Shown: positions 13,614 through 21,021 of the stretch, in pieces | Position numbering within the stretch: the stretch's first letter is position 1 | Layout: the number at the start of each line of letters is the position of its first letter | Origin: Actinoplanes palleronii | GTDB taxonomy: Bacteria > Actinomycetota > Actinomycetes > Mycobacteriales > Micromonosporaceae | Reading direction: 5' to 3' | NCBI RefSeq assembly: GCF_016862315.1 | Contig: NZ_BOMS01000175.1 | Span: 1-40,273 of the forward strand | DNA: 40,273 bases | Program-made: the position numbers and the translations under genes | Notes under the pieces: model-generated | The model's input: only the letters and a program-made list of their open reading frames with translations | Databases searched by the model: none | What the model was told of the DNA's origin: nothing

Positions 13614-14215
13614 TGCGCGCCCTGGTCCTCTACGAGTCGATGTTCGGCAACAGCGCGATCGTCGCCCGCCTGATCGCCGACGGCCTGGCCACCGGGTGCG
13701 AGGTCACCGTCGCCGACATCCGCGAGATGGTCACGGAGCCCGGAGCCGGGCCCACCGCCCCGGTCACGGAGCCCGGAACCGGAACCACGGCCCCGGTCGC
13801 GGGTAGGACCGCGGCGCCGGCCCGGTTGACGCCCGCACTGACCGATGTCGACCTGCTGGTCCTCGGCGGCCCGACGCACGCGTTCTCGATGAGCCGCCCG
13901 GCCACCCGGGCCGACGCGGCACGGCAGGGCCCGATCCGCGACGGCGCCCAGACCGCCGGGATCCGCGACTTCCTGGACCGGATGCCGCAGCTGGCCGGGG
14001 TGCGGGTGGCCGCTTTCGACACGCGCTCGAACACCCCGCTGCCGACCGGATCCGCGGGCCGCAAGGCGATGCGCCGGCTGCGCGGACTCGGCGGCCGGCA
14101 GGTCCTGGAACCGGCAAGCTTCCGGGTCGAGTCGGCGCAGGGCCCGCTGGCTCCCGGCGAGGAGGCGCGGGCGCGGCAGTGGGGCGAGACGCTGGCCCTT
14201 TCGGTACGCAGGTAG
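13613..14215 (+). CDS. Flavodoxin-like protein with a repeat insertion
   Basis: A 200-aa protein. The FMN phosphate loop is visible near the start (LYESMFGNSAIVA), followed by a loop equivalent to the 90s region (LVLGGPTHAFSMSRP) and a C-terminal half with RVAAFDTR. Between the second strand and the next domain block (about residues 40-66) sits an insertion encoded by a 33-bp tandem duplication, rich in Pro, Thr, Gly and Glu. Flavodoxins carry electrons; redox partners are not in this window. Translationally coupled to the upstream universal stress gene (TGATG at 13611-13615), and probably controlled by the same DosR-like box. Confidence 0.8.
   Translation: MRALVLYESMFGNSAIVARLIADGLATGCEVTVADIREMVTEPGAGPTAPVTEPGTGTTAPVAGRTAAPARLTPALTDVDLLVLGGPTHAFSMSRPATRADAARQGPIRDGAQTAGIRDFLDRMPQLAGVRVAAFDTRSNTPLPTGSAGRKAMRRLRGLGGRQVLEPASFRVESAQGPLAPGEEARARQWGETLALSVRR
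13730..13795 (+). repeat. 33-bp tandem duplication inside flavodoxin gene
   Basis: Units 13730-13762 and 13763-13795 match at 29 of 33 positions; both begin GTCACGGAGCCCGGA. They encode VTEPGAGPTAP and VTEPGTGTTAP. A third unit seems to start (GTCGCGGG) and fades. The period is a multiple of three, so the frame is kept. Confidence 0.8.
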
Positions 14216-14219
14216 CGCC

Positions 14220-14355
14220 CTGCAAGCGCCCCGCCGCGCTGCGGATTCCGCACATGCACCCGCACGTGCTGCGCCCCACGTTCGTCGCCACCATGCTCGA
14301 CGCCGGCGTCAGCCTCCGCGACGTCCCGACCGCCCCCGCCACGCCTCCCCGCACT
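14220..14355 (+). pseudogene. Tyrosine recombinase (phage integrase) C-terminal remnant
   Basis: One frame reads HMHPHVLRPTFVATMLDAGV then SLRDV, clearly the box II region of actinobacterial phage integrases (usual form HPHxLRHTFVTTMLDAGVxLRDVQ). The H-x2-R pair is kept but the next His is Pro, and the following ARHADPRTT region is scrambled. The catalytic Tyr is absent. No start or upstream part of the enzyme exists; it follows the flavodoxin stop directly. It marks an old mobile-element boundary at the edge of the 14.2-19.1 kb accessory region. Confidence 0.6.
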
Positions 14356-14401
14356 CCGGCGATGACGTGGATCCGGAGGCGGTGCGGGAGTGTGACACCG
14401 A

Positions 14402-14881
14402 TCAGGGGTAGACGGTCAGCGCCGGCGCGACGGCGATGCTGACGAGCTGCTGTTCGGTGAGCCCGCCGCGGGCCAGCGCCGACACCATCGTCCCGTCGGC
14501 GTGCAGTGCGACCACTTCCACAGTGCCGGTCGAGGTGCGGATCAGCACCGGCTGGCCGGCGTGCTGCTCGACCCGGCAGGTCACCTTGAGGCACCGGCTC
14601 GCCCGCCAGGCGTCGAAGCCGGCCGCGGTCGTCTCGGACCCGCGCACCCGCACTTCGAAGTCACCGCCGGCGACCCGGAACGCGGTGAAGTAGCCGTGCC
14701 CCCCGACGAGCTTCGCGATCTCGGCCGGCAGCGGTGGCGTGATCGTGGCATCCGGGAGCTGGTCGGTCAGGACCGTGGTCAGCGCGTCGCCGAGACGGCC
14801 GGCCCCGACGAGGCACGACTCGGTGACCGCCCGCAGCGGCGGCTTGCCGGTGAGCAGGCCGTCATCCAGCTGCGTGCTGAT
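14402..14881 (-). pseudogene. 5'-truncated hypothetical protein
   Basis: The frame ending at 14402 reads as good coding sequence upstream to about 14881 (segments such as LRAVTESCLVGAGRLGDAL, then LPAEIAKLVGGHGYFTAFRVAGGD, then VKVTC-like strands). It has no usable start in that part: the first GTG is at 14653, in the middle of a beta-rich segment. The frame closes with a stop at 14939-14941, and a different coding frame on the other strand takes over near 14905. The upstream part is thus missing. The family is not recognised. From GTG 14653 it would make only 83 aa. Confidence 0.5.
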
Positions 14882-14904
14882 CCCGCAGGACGGCGGCGGC
14901 CGCG

Positions 14905-15273
14905 CGACAAACCGGCGGCGAGCTGACCGAGTTCCGGGTCAGCGAGGAGCCGACACCGAACTTCCACCAGACGATCATTACGTACCCGGACCGTGACGTC
15001 GCAGTGGTCTGCCTCCGCGACGCTCCGCTTATGGCCCTCGCCGTTCCGCGCGTCATTGAGTTCACACCAGCGCGTGAGGCTGGTCCGCTAACGTTCGTCG
15101 AGCTTCCCGACTTGGCAGCCGCTTTGAAAACGATGCCAGGATTTCGCCTGCTGACCGCCACGGAGCTGGACGGGCCGATCGATGCGGCGAAGTGGCCACG
15201 AATCAGCCAGCGCGACCTTCGCTACTGGCACCCTCAAACGCTGGGCGAGGGCCTATTCAACTACTGGGACTAA
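14905..15273 (+). pseudogene. 5'-truncated hypothetical protein
   Basis: Coding-like frame from about 14905 (GELTEFRVSEEPTPNFHQTI, then VAVVCLRDAPLMALAVPRV) to TAA 15271-15273. No start codon appears before GTG 15004, which lies within an apparent strand of the fold, so the N-terminal part is probably lost. Ends with aromatic RYWHPQTLGEGLFNYWD. It lies 14 nt before the 454-aa unknown gene on the same strand, and the two were probably an operon. If GTG 15004 is used the product is 89 aa. No family recognised. Confidence 0.5.
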
Positions 15274-15287
15274 CGCCAAGATCACGC

Positions 15288-16652
15288 ATGCTCTTCTGCC
15301 GCGAGTCGCGCGTCGCTGTCGAGTCGTTGTGCTGCGAGGAGGGAGGCATACTCTGCGGCGTGCGTGCGCCGCTCGAGACCTTCGCTGGACTGCTTGACCG
15401 ATCCGTCCAAGAGATCGCCATCATGGCCGCTGACGCTCGCGTCTTCGACGCCTCCCGCGTCGGCGCTCTGGCCGACATCTGGGACAACAACACCTTTCCA
15501 CTGGTCAGTGCGGCATGCGCGCCCAGGTTGGACCGGAATCGGCAGGCCCGCACCGGCCTGCTGTGGATGGCCGGCCTCGGAGCCGCCCGCCGGGAGCTAA
15601 TGGTCGACCTTGACCCAGCGCTCGACCGCCAACTGCCCGCCGCCGCGACCGGGCGCCCAGTACATCGCGACTATCAGGCACGTGTCTTCCCGGGTTCCTT
15701 TCCGGTGACGACGGAGATCATCACCGGTCTCGCCACCGACTACGATCTGACGGACGCCAGCGTTCGCCGGTTCACGGTCCGGCCCGGCCGACCAGGTCTG
15801 CAAGTCGAGGCGACCCTTGCCGCTCCGCGGCGGTTCGTGCCCAGCACCGGACGCGTAGCACGAGACGGGTCCCGGAAACCCTGGCCTGCTGCACCGCTGC
15901 ACTTCACCTTCGGCGGCGTCACCGACCTACAGTTCGACGCTGCCGACCGGCACGGCGTCAGCCTCACCTTCGGGGACGCCGGGCTCGCCATCGCAATCGG
16001 GCAGCAGGGGACGGTGCAGGCCACGACAGCATCGGTCTGGCCCGACGACCCGCGGTGGTACGAATCCGCAGCCGGTCGCGCCGCCGACCTTGAGACGCCC
16101 CACGGACGACCGGACCGACGACCGGCGGTGGTCACCTCGTCGCTGACCTCGCAGCAGCAGGCCGCTGCCCGGGCACTGACGGAATTGATGCTCCGCATCC
16201 GACTGGTCAGCTACTACCCCGAGTTGACCGCGACCATCCCGGCGCAGCAGATCTGCCGCGTCACAGCGGGGGCCGGCACCGCCATCCTCGCGGCGAGCGA
16301 CAAACACGGACCCGCACGCGAACACGCTTTCGCTGAACTCGCCCAGCACTGGCGCGCAGCCCCGAAGTCAACCCCGCCGGCGCCGATCCCCTCCGGACCG
16401 GCCGTGCTCCGCTACATACGCTACGACGAGCCGCACGCGGACTACGACGTCCAACACGACGGTGTTGCCGTCCTGGTCGCAGCCGTGCCGGACACCGGCA
16501 CCGCAGCGCCGTGGCGACTCGCCAGCGAAAAGCTGGCTCAACCGGCCAGCTTCCACGTCACCATGGCAGCATTCGACGGAATTCGCGGCATCCGCCGCGA
16601 CGCGGGCGCCCTCGCCATGAACGACATGCTCAACATCCAGGAAACCCCATAG
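15288..16652 (+). CDS. Hypothetical protein (454 aa), unknown
   Basis: Starts at ATG 15288, 14 nt after the previous stop. In-frame extension to 15192 would overlap the previous gene and has no ribosome site. There is no signal peptide or membrane helix. Residues about 1-60 contain four Cys (LFCRES, LCCEEGGILCG). The central part (about 140-300) is rich in beta strands (LQVEATLAAPRRF, LHFTFGGVTDLQF, VSLTFGDAGLAIAIG), and the C-terminal third has RYIRYDEPHADYDVQHDGVAVLV. I do not recognise the fold. Codon use is less GC-biased than in its neighbours, and it lies in a region of fragments, so acquisition by transfer is likely. Confidence 0.6.
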   Translation: MLFCRESRVAVESLCCEEGGILCGVRAPLETFAGLLDRSVQEIAIMAADARVFDASRVGALADIWDNNTFPLVSAACAPRLDRNRQARTGLLWMAGLGAARRELMVDLDPALDRQLPAAATGRPVHRDYQARVFPGSFPVTTEIITGLATDYDLTDASVRRFTVRPGRPGLQVEATLAAPRRFVPSTGRVARDGSRKPWPAAPLHFTFGGVTDLQFDAADRHGVSLTFGDAGLAIAIGQQGTVQATTASVWPDDPRWYESAAGRAADLETPHGRPDRRPAVVTSSLTSQQQAAARALTELMLRIRLVSYYPELTATIPAQQICRVTAGAGTAILAASDKHGPAREHAFAELAQHWRAAPKSTPPAPIPSGPAVLRYIRYDEPHADYDVQHDGVAVLVAAVPDTGTAAPWRLASEKLAQPASFHVTMAAFDGIRGIRRDAGALAMNDMLNIQETP

Positions 16653-16781
16653 CCATCCATCGCGAACGCTCGACGTCAACCGGCCAGGTCACCGTTTCCG
16701 CGCCGCTGACGCGTCTTGATCTACCGCGATCCGGGCGCCGCGGAGAGCCACGGTCCTCCTGCGCCTGGCAACGCACGGTCG

Positions 16782-16810
16782 TGCCGATGACCGGACGTGT
16801 TTCATCGGCA
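16782..16810. other. Inverted repeat, possible terminator or operator
   Basis: TGCCGATG - 13 nt - CATCGGCA, perfect 8-bp arms. It lies 130 nt after the 454-aa gene and 68 nt before the NTF2-like gene. No T-run follows, as usual in high-GC actinomycetes. It could end the upstream message or bind a regulator of the downstream one. Confidence 0.4.
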
Positions 16811-16877
16811 TGAACGCGACGAGCGGTTCCCTGGGGCCAGCCTTTCGGGCGAGTCCTCAATCGGGCAAGATCCGGTC

Positions 16878-17243
16878 ATGACCGTCGACGACATCCACCA
16901 CCTGCGGCGCGCTTTCGACGTAGCCGAGTTGAACGGCGACGCCAAGTCGCTGGACGGGCTGTTGACTGATGATTTCCGGTCGATCGGAGAGCAGGGCTTC
17001 GTGCTCGACAAGGCTCAATGGCTCGGCAAGTTCACCGAGTTCGCCTACACGAGCCTGGAGAGCAGCGACGTAGAGGTGTGCCTCTATGGTCACGCGGCGA
17101 TCATTCGGTGCGTTCAGCGTAGTCACTCGACCTGGCGCGGGCAGGAGATGACGTTGACGGTCCGCGTCGGTCAGACCTGGGTCGAAGACTCGGAACGCTG
17201 GCGGCTGGCTGGTATCCAATTCAGCTCCCTCAGCGATGTGTGA
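16878..17243 (+). CDS. NTF2-like protein (DUF4440/SnoaL type)
   Basis: A 121-aa single-domain protein. The start helix HHLRRAFDVAELNGDAKSLDGLLTDDFRSIG and the later strands VEVCLYGHAAIIRCVQRS, EMTLTVRVGQTWVED and WRLAGIQFSSL follow the NTF2-like alpha+beta cone pattern. ATG 16878 is preferred to GTG/ATG extensions because homology begins there, though its ribosome site is weak. Members range from steroid isomerase-like enzymes to toxin immunity proteins; nothing here decides. The 3' end runs straight into the IS110 remnant on the opposite strand, so the downstream region was rearranged without loss of this gene. Confidence 0.75.
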   Translation: MTVDDIHHLRRAFDVAELNGDAKSLDGLLTDDFRSIGEQGFVLDKAQWLGKFTEFAYTSLESSDVEVCLYGHAAIIRCVQRSHSTWRGQEMTLTVRVGQTWVEDSERWRLAGIQFSSLSDV

Positions 17244-17445
17244 CCGCCCTGGCAGTCCGGACCCGGTCCGGCCACTGTTTGGCGTACGCGACCATCGCGG
17301 TGTAGCCGGCCTGGTCGGCGCCGAACCGGCCGGTGCCCAGGACGGTCTCGTCTCTGGTCATCGCCTCGATGGCGGCGGAGCGTGTGTGCGGGTCCATGCC
17401 GATGACCACGTGCGGCGACGGACAGTTCGTCGAGCGGGCGGGCAT
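17244..17445 (-). pseudogene. IS110 family transposase, N-terminal remnant
   Basis: From ATG 17445 the frame reads a variable lead, then HVVIGMDPHTRSAAIEAM, ETVLGTGRFGADQAGYTAM and YAKQWPDRV, the RuvC-like N-terminal part of IS110/IS1111 DEDD transposases, with the first catalytic Asp in GMD. Homology stops around 17260 and a stop follows at 17230 inside the NTF2-like gene. About 300 residues are missing, including the Tnp20 domain. A separate IS110 C-terminal piece lies at 39265-39649, but whether they come from one element is unknown. Confidence 0.75.
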
Positions 17446-17580
17446 CGCTACTCTGAGCTGCGCAAGCCTCTCTTGAGCCTCTCCCTGCCCTGTGACGACG
17501 CCCGGGACTGCACAGGCCACATGAGAGCCACACCGGGGGTGGGCAGCCGCAATGAGAGCGACAGCCCGGACGTCCAAACC
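17446..17580 (-). other. Probable non-coding 5' end of the IS110 element (bridge RNA region?)
   Basis: The 130 nt before the transposase start hold no ORF but short repeats, such as GAGAGGCTCAAGAGAGGCTT on the minus strand, and a GC-rich stretch around GCAGTCCCGGGCG. In IS110-family elements the non-coding end beside the transposase start encodes the bridge RNA that pairs with target and donor. By position this segment is such an end. I could not draw a convincing pair of guide loops by eye. Confidence 0.3.
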
Positions 17581-17606
17581 GAAGCCTGAGATGAAGGCTG
17601 ATGACC

Positions 17607-18080
17607 CTAGCTCTGCGGAATGCGAGCCACAGTTACCGTGTCGTCGAAGTAATTTCGCTCAAGGACAAGATCACGGTCCGGCCGGTATAACCACAGCAAC
17701 GGGACTGTCGCCATGATTTCCGGTATCCGAGCAGACGCCTCTGCCGCGCTCAACAACACACTCGGAAGTGCAAGGGTCGACCACATGATCACCACGTCGC
17801 CTTCCTCGCGTAAGTAGTCCGCGATCGCCAGCTCGTCGTCCCGACCGGAGCGGATCATGAGGGCGGACGGAACCGAGGCCCACGCGATCGAACTGTCACC
17901 GTTCTGCGGAAATCGCTGAATACTTGCCCGATCGGACTGCTGATGTTCAGCAAGGTCCATGAGGTGCACCCCTGAGCGTCCCACCCACATCAGCAACCGC
18001 GAGTCATCGGCGGGTGCCCGAACGACCTTGACCATCGACCTCGGCAACCGGTCAACGCTGCCGCCGTAGCCATCACTCAT
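17607..18080 (-). CDS. Hypothetical protein (157 aa), unknown
   Basis: ATG 18080 to a stop at 17607-17609. A soluble protein with mixed alpha/beta pattern: SRLLMWVGRSGVHLMDLAEH, DELAIADYLREEGDVVIMW, then LLWLYRPDRDLVLERNYFDD. No signal peptide, no Cys. Only a weak ribosome site is visible. The codon use is moderately GC-biased. It stands alone, between the IS110 5' remnant and a truncated phosphotransferase, facing away from both neighbours' functions. I see no family. Confidence 0.55.
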   Translation of the reverse strand: MSDGYGGSVDRLPRSMVKVVRAPADDSRLLMWVGRSGVHLMDLAEHQQSDRASIQRFPQNGDSSIAWASVPSALMIRSGRDDELAIADYLREEGDVVIMWSTLALPSVLLSAAEASARIPEIMATVPLLWLYRPDRDLVLERNYFDDTVTVARIPQS

Positions 18081-18178
18081 ATTCGGGACACCCTAGTCGC
18101 CGTTTGCTGAAGGCCGGCAGTCGACGAATTTCCTGTATTCGGATCTGCCGCCGATCGTGCCGGAGGTGGTCAACGCTA

Positions 18179-18196
18179 CCGTCACACGAGTGACGG
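18179..18196. terminator. Hairpin upstream of the 17607-18080 gene and after the phosphotransferase piece
   Basis: CCGTCAC-ACGA-GTGACGG: perfect 7-bp arms with a 4-nt loop, just after the stop of the minus-strand phosphotransferase fragment (18205). It would make a compact terminator for that fragment. Confidence 0.5.
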
Positions 18197-18204
18197 CCAC
18201 TCGG

Positions 18205-18552
18205 TCAGGCCGGTGTGCGGATATGCCGGTGAGCGGTTCGGTGACTGGCAAGATTGTCCGCTACCTCGGTGTGACCGCGCGGTGGAGCAGGTCGCGGCCA
18301 CGGCACCTCGCCGTCGATGAAGGTGAGCATTTCCCGGCCCCGGTGGTCCGTGCCGAGGAACCGCGGCGCACCGGTCCAGTGGTGATGCTCGAAGTGGCGC
18401 AGTAGTCGGCGGACGAAGTCCGGGTCCCGTGGCGGTGACTTCCGTACGGTTCCACCGGCCAACACGACCTCACTGACGAACCCTCCGACCAGCGGCTGCT
18501 CCGCCGGGCCGGACAGGACCGGAGCCGGCTGCGCCTCGTGCATATCCGACAC
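18205..18552 (-). pseudogene. Aminoglycoside phosphotransferase-like, C-terminally truncated
   Basis: From GTG 18552 (GGGGGG 5 nt upstream) the frame reads PLVGGFVSEVVLAGGTVRKS, FVRRLLRHFEHHHWTGAPRF, then GTDHRGREMLTFIDGEVPW: the N-lobe of actinobacterial aminoglycoside/choline-kinase-like phosphotransferases. After VPW the sequence turns low-complexity and stops at residue 115. The catalytic loop (HGD-x4-N) and the DFG-like Asp are missing, against a usual length of 250-300 aa. No continuation is seen in the other frames below 18300. It is therefore a dead remnant, although the start signals are intact. Confidence 0.6.
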
Positions 18553-18773
18553 GCTGTCCCCCCGTTCCATCGGAGGTTCAAAGCCAGCCACACCGTATCC
18601 CGGGCATCTGCCGGCATGCGGTTGCCAGCAGACATTTACCGACGGCTGACATCCGGATCTGCCGCGAGTCGGGTATGTCTTGAGGGGCGGGCTGCGGTCG
18701 TGGTGGGCGGCTGCCTTCCGGCTCGCTTATCCGTGGTGCCGGACGAGGTGGTGTTCGTCGCTATCCTGCCGGT

Positions 18774-19063
18774 GTGGACGAAGACGGCTGGGTGGATCTC
18801 GACTTGGCTGACGCCGGTGTCTTGTGGTCCGAATTCGCCGAGGAGTTCCGATTTCGTGCGGGCCGTCCGAGGTGTCGGGCTGGGATAACGGTGTGCTGTT
18901 CCCGAACGGGAACTACACCATCCTCGTCGGACACGACCACGAATTCGGGATCGTTGGGCATCCCTGGGAGCAGAGCCTGTGCGTCTTCGGTGACCGCGCC
19001 GTCGACGCGTTCGCAGGACGCAACCATGGCATTCTCGATACGACCCTTCGCCGCCGCGGCTGA
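18774..19063 (+). pseudogene. DUF2716-like protein, deletion and frameshift
   Basis: An N-terminal piece from GTG 18774 (DEDGWVDLDLADAGVLWSEF, then AEEFRFR) is followed within about 20 nt by a second frame reading GWDNGVLFPNGNYTILVG, HDHEFGIVGHPWEQSLCVFG and DRAVDAF. The second part matches the C-terminal half of DUF2716 proteins (pattern P-x-GDYYIFL, then FGTFGHPWEQTLCVFG). About 60 central residues of the usual 150-170 are missing, and the halves are out of frame at about 18850-18870. The function of the family is unknown; members are common as immunity-like cargo. Confidence 0.5.
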
Positions 19064-19231
19064 TCCGAGGTTGCGCGAAGCGCCCGGGTGAGCCGCGTCA
19101 GACCGTCAGAATCACCCGGGAATCTGACCCGACTCGAACGGTCGCGCCAGCCTTGGGCTCTGCCGCGAGTTGCGCGGCCCGACGTGGCCGGTATGCCGCA
19201 GTCGATACAGGGGCAGGTGGATCGGCGCGGT

Positions 19232-19885
19232 TCAGATCCTGCCGCCCCGTAGGGCGTGGTGGATGGCGGAGGCTACGTCGGCGGCGACATGAGTGGGCCG
19301 GTAGGCATCCAGGTTCCAGGACTGGCCATGGGAGACCCATACGCTGCGGAGCCCGAGCGCGATGGCGCCGCCGATGTCGGCCTGCGGGGAGTCGCCGACG
19401 ACCCAGGCGTCGGCGAGGGACACGGCAGCGAGGGCGGCCGCCGCCCGGAAAATCTCCGGGTGGGGCTTCTTGTGGCCCACCTCTTCCGAGACAACCCACC
19501 CCTGGACCAGCCGGTCGAGGCCGGTGTTGCGGATCTTGAGTTCCTGCTGTGCGGTGCGACCGTTGGTCACGATCACGCAGATCCAACCGTCGTGGCGGGC
19601 CGCGAGCAGGGCGTCCTTGGTGGGGTCGGCCAGTCGGGCATGATCGGCGCCGCCGCTGTCGAGAAGACTTTTGATCGCGGTGGCCGGTACCGCGTTCCGG
19701 TACCGGCTGGTCAGGGCGGCGGCGAGCACGTCCCGGGCGGTGTACCCGCTCGCGTCCGCGATCATCACCCAGGCCACGTCGGCGGCCGGCAGCCCATGGT
19801 CGGCGAGGAAGACGGCGACCGCGCTACCGAAGGCCGCGTCTCGATCGATCAGCGTGTTGTCCAGATCCACCAACAGCAACGGCAT
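19232..19885 (-). CDS. HAD superfamily hydrolase
   Basis: A 217-aa haloacid dehalogenase-type phosphatase. Motif I is LLLVDLDNTLID (Asp7, Asp9), motif II is IVTNGR (Thr near 112), motif III is KKPHPEIF with the Lys, and motif IV is VVGDSPQADIGGA. A helical cap lies between motifs I and II (about 16-90). It probably acts on a small phosphorylated metabolite or nucleotide in the cytoplasm. Same direction as and 12 nt downstream of the HExxH protein gene, so the two may be one operon. The ribosome site before ATG 19885 is weak. Confidence 0.88.
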   Translation of the reverse strand: MPLLLVDLDNTLIDRDAAFGSAVAVFLADHGLPAADVAWVMIADASGYTARDVLAAALTSRYRNAVPATAIKSLLDSGGADHARLADPTKDALLAARHDGWICVIVTNGRTAQQELKIRNTGLDRLVQGWVVSEEVGHKKPHPEIFRAAAALAAVSLADAWVVGDSPQADIGGAIALGLRSVWVSHGQSWNLDAYRPTHVAADVASAIHHALRGGRI

Positions 19886-19897
19886 GCCACCAGCAGA

Positions 19898-20626
19898 TCA
19901 TGCGCCCTCGCACCCCTGCGCCAGATAGCGCAGCCCCCGCTTCATGAACGTCCGCGGGTTGGTGTCCAGGTACCGCGCCCACGCCGGGTCGGACTCGCCC
20001 CGCAGCCAGGCATAACGAGCCAGCGCATAGCCGAACATCGGCTCGGTCAGATAGCCCAGCCGGGACGTGCGATAGCTGTTCTCGCTGCGGGAGAACTCGA
20101 AGGCAGCGTTCGCGCCGAAGATGCCCAGGCCGAAGAAGACGGTGAGCAGGTCGGTCAGCGGCTCGTGGTCGCGGCGGTCCGGCGGGACCCGGCCGTCGGC
20201 GAGCAGCAGTACGTGGCCCAGCTCGTGGGCGATCGTCGCGACCAGGGCGGTCGGTGCGGCGGCCTGCTCGTCCTGGATACCGATGATCGAGCGGCCGTCG
20301 CGGACCCGGTGATGGCCGGCCGCGCCCTGCGAGGTCCAGCTCATCGGCACGTGCGCGGCCAGTTCCGGCTCGGTGTCGCCGGCGTAGTGCTCGAGTTCGA
20401 CCCGGGCCGGGTCGACGCCCATGTGGCCGCAGAGCCTGCCGAGCACCGCCCGGATGTCGTCGCGCCCGCCGCGGTAGTCGCCCGGGAAGAAGTCGTCGGT
20501 GGGCAGCACCACCGTGCCGCGCAACCGGCCGGTGCCGAACTCGGCGACCAGCCAGTCGAGCGACGTCTCGATCCAGTCCTGCTCGACCTGTCGTACCGGG
20601 CACTCGGCCCGTCCCCACCAGCGCAC
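19898..20626 (-). CDS. HExxH-motif protein, putative zinc metallopeptidase
   Basis: A 242-aa protein with TIAHELGHVLLL (His134, Glu135, His138) forming a HExxH zinc site. A downstream acidic region, DHEPLTDLLTVFFG, could supply the third ligand. It has no signal peptide, so a cytoplasmic location is likely. The N-terminal part begins RWWGRAECPVRQVEQDWI and includes one conserved-looking TVVLPTDDFFPG segment. It starts at GTG 20626 with GAAGG only a few nt upstream. It resembles actinobacterial hypothetical proteins of about 240 aa; no named peptidase family is assigned. Upstream lies a large dyad (20651-20689) that could control it. Confidence 0.6.
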   Translation of the reverse strand: MRWWGRAECPVRQVEQDWIETSLDWLVAEFGTGRLRGTVVLPTDDFFPGDYRGGRDDIRAVLGRLCGHMGVDPARVELEHYAGDTEPELAAHVPMSWTSQGAAGHHRVRDGRSIIGIQDEQAAAPTALVATIAHELGHVLLLADGRVPPDRRDHEPLTDLLTVFFGLGIFGANAAFEFSRSENSYRTSRLGYLTEPMFGYALARYAWLRGESDPAWARYLDTNPRTFMKRGLRYLAQGCEGA

Positions 20627-20650
20627 GCCTTCGAGTGTGCACCCGCGCCG

Positions 20651-20689
20651 CCATATCTCTAGTCTGTCGATAGATTGACTAGGATATGG
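20651..20689. promoter_or_regulatory. 39-bp dyad operator
   Basis: Left arm CCATATC-t-CTAGTC (20651-20664) and right arm GACTAGGATATGG (20677-20689) are reverse complements except for one bulged T, around a 12-nt centre. It lies 25 nt before the start of the minus-strand HExxH gene and just before the MFS remnant on the plus strand. TetR-type sites of this look are common before drug-efflux genes, so this was probably the operator of the MFS gene; it may still act on the divergent gene. No regulator gene is adjacent. Confidence 0.5.
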
Positions 20690-20695
20690 TGGCGC

Positions 20696-20945
20696 TGCAT
20701 CGCCGGCGTGATCGGCCCTCCGCTCGGCGGCATCGTGCTGGACCTAGCCGGCGACGAGCTGGGCTGGCGCCTGGTGCTGCTGTTCACCGTCCCGTTCGGG
20801 CTGGCCACCGTACCCCTGGCTCTGATCCTGTTGCCCACGGACCGGGAGCGGACCGCCCGCGCCCTGGCCGGCTGCGCGCTGACCATCGCCGCCATCATCG
20901 TCGTGCTGCACACCGCCTCGGACGTCGCGCTCGGCATCGGGCCGG
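20696..20945 (+). pseudogene. MFS (DHA2-type) transporter fragment
   Basis: One frame reads AGVIGPPLGGIVLDLAGDEL, GWRLVLLFTVPFGLATVPLA and ILLPTDRERTARALAG, then one more hydrophobic stretch. This is transmembrane helices 5-6 and the central loop start of 14-helix drug/proton antiporters (usual pattern G-P-x-GG-x-L, then W-R-x2-F-x-INVP-G). There is no initiator near the homology apart from TTG 20675, and the rest (about 400 aa) is missing on both sides. Homology stops near 20945 where the leader of the LLM gene begins. Confidence 0.65.
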
Positions 20946-20981
20946 GCGGCCCCCAAGTGACGCAGGCAACCTCCCACAAAC

Positions 20982-20998
20982 CCTATCTCAGCTATAGG
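20982..20998. promoter_or_regulatory. Palindrome in leader of LLM oxidoreductase operon
   Basis: CCTAT-ctcagct-ATAGG, 24 nt before the ATG at 21022 and upstream of the strong AGGAGG site. In size it suits a small dimeric regulator. AT-rich against its surroundings, so it may also overlap the -10 region (TATAGG). Confidence 0.35.
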
Positions 20999-21021
20999 CT
21001 TTGCAGGATTAGGAGGTCCCG

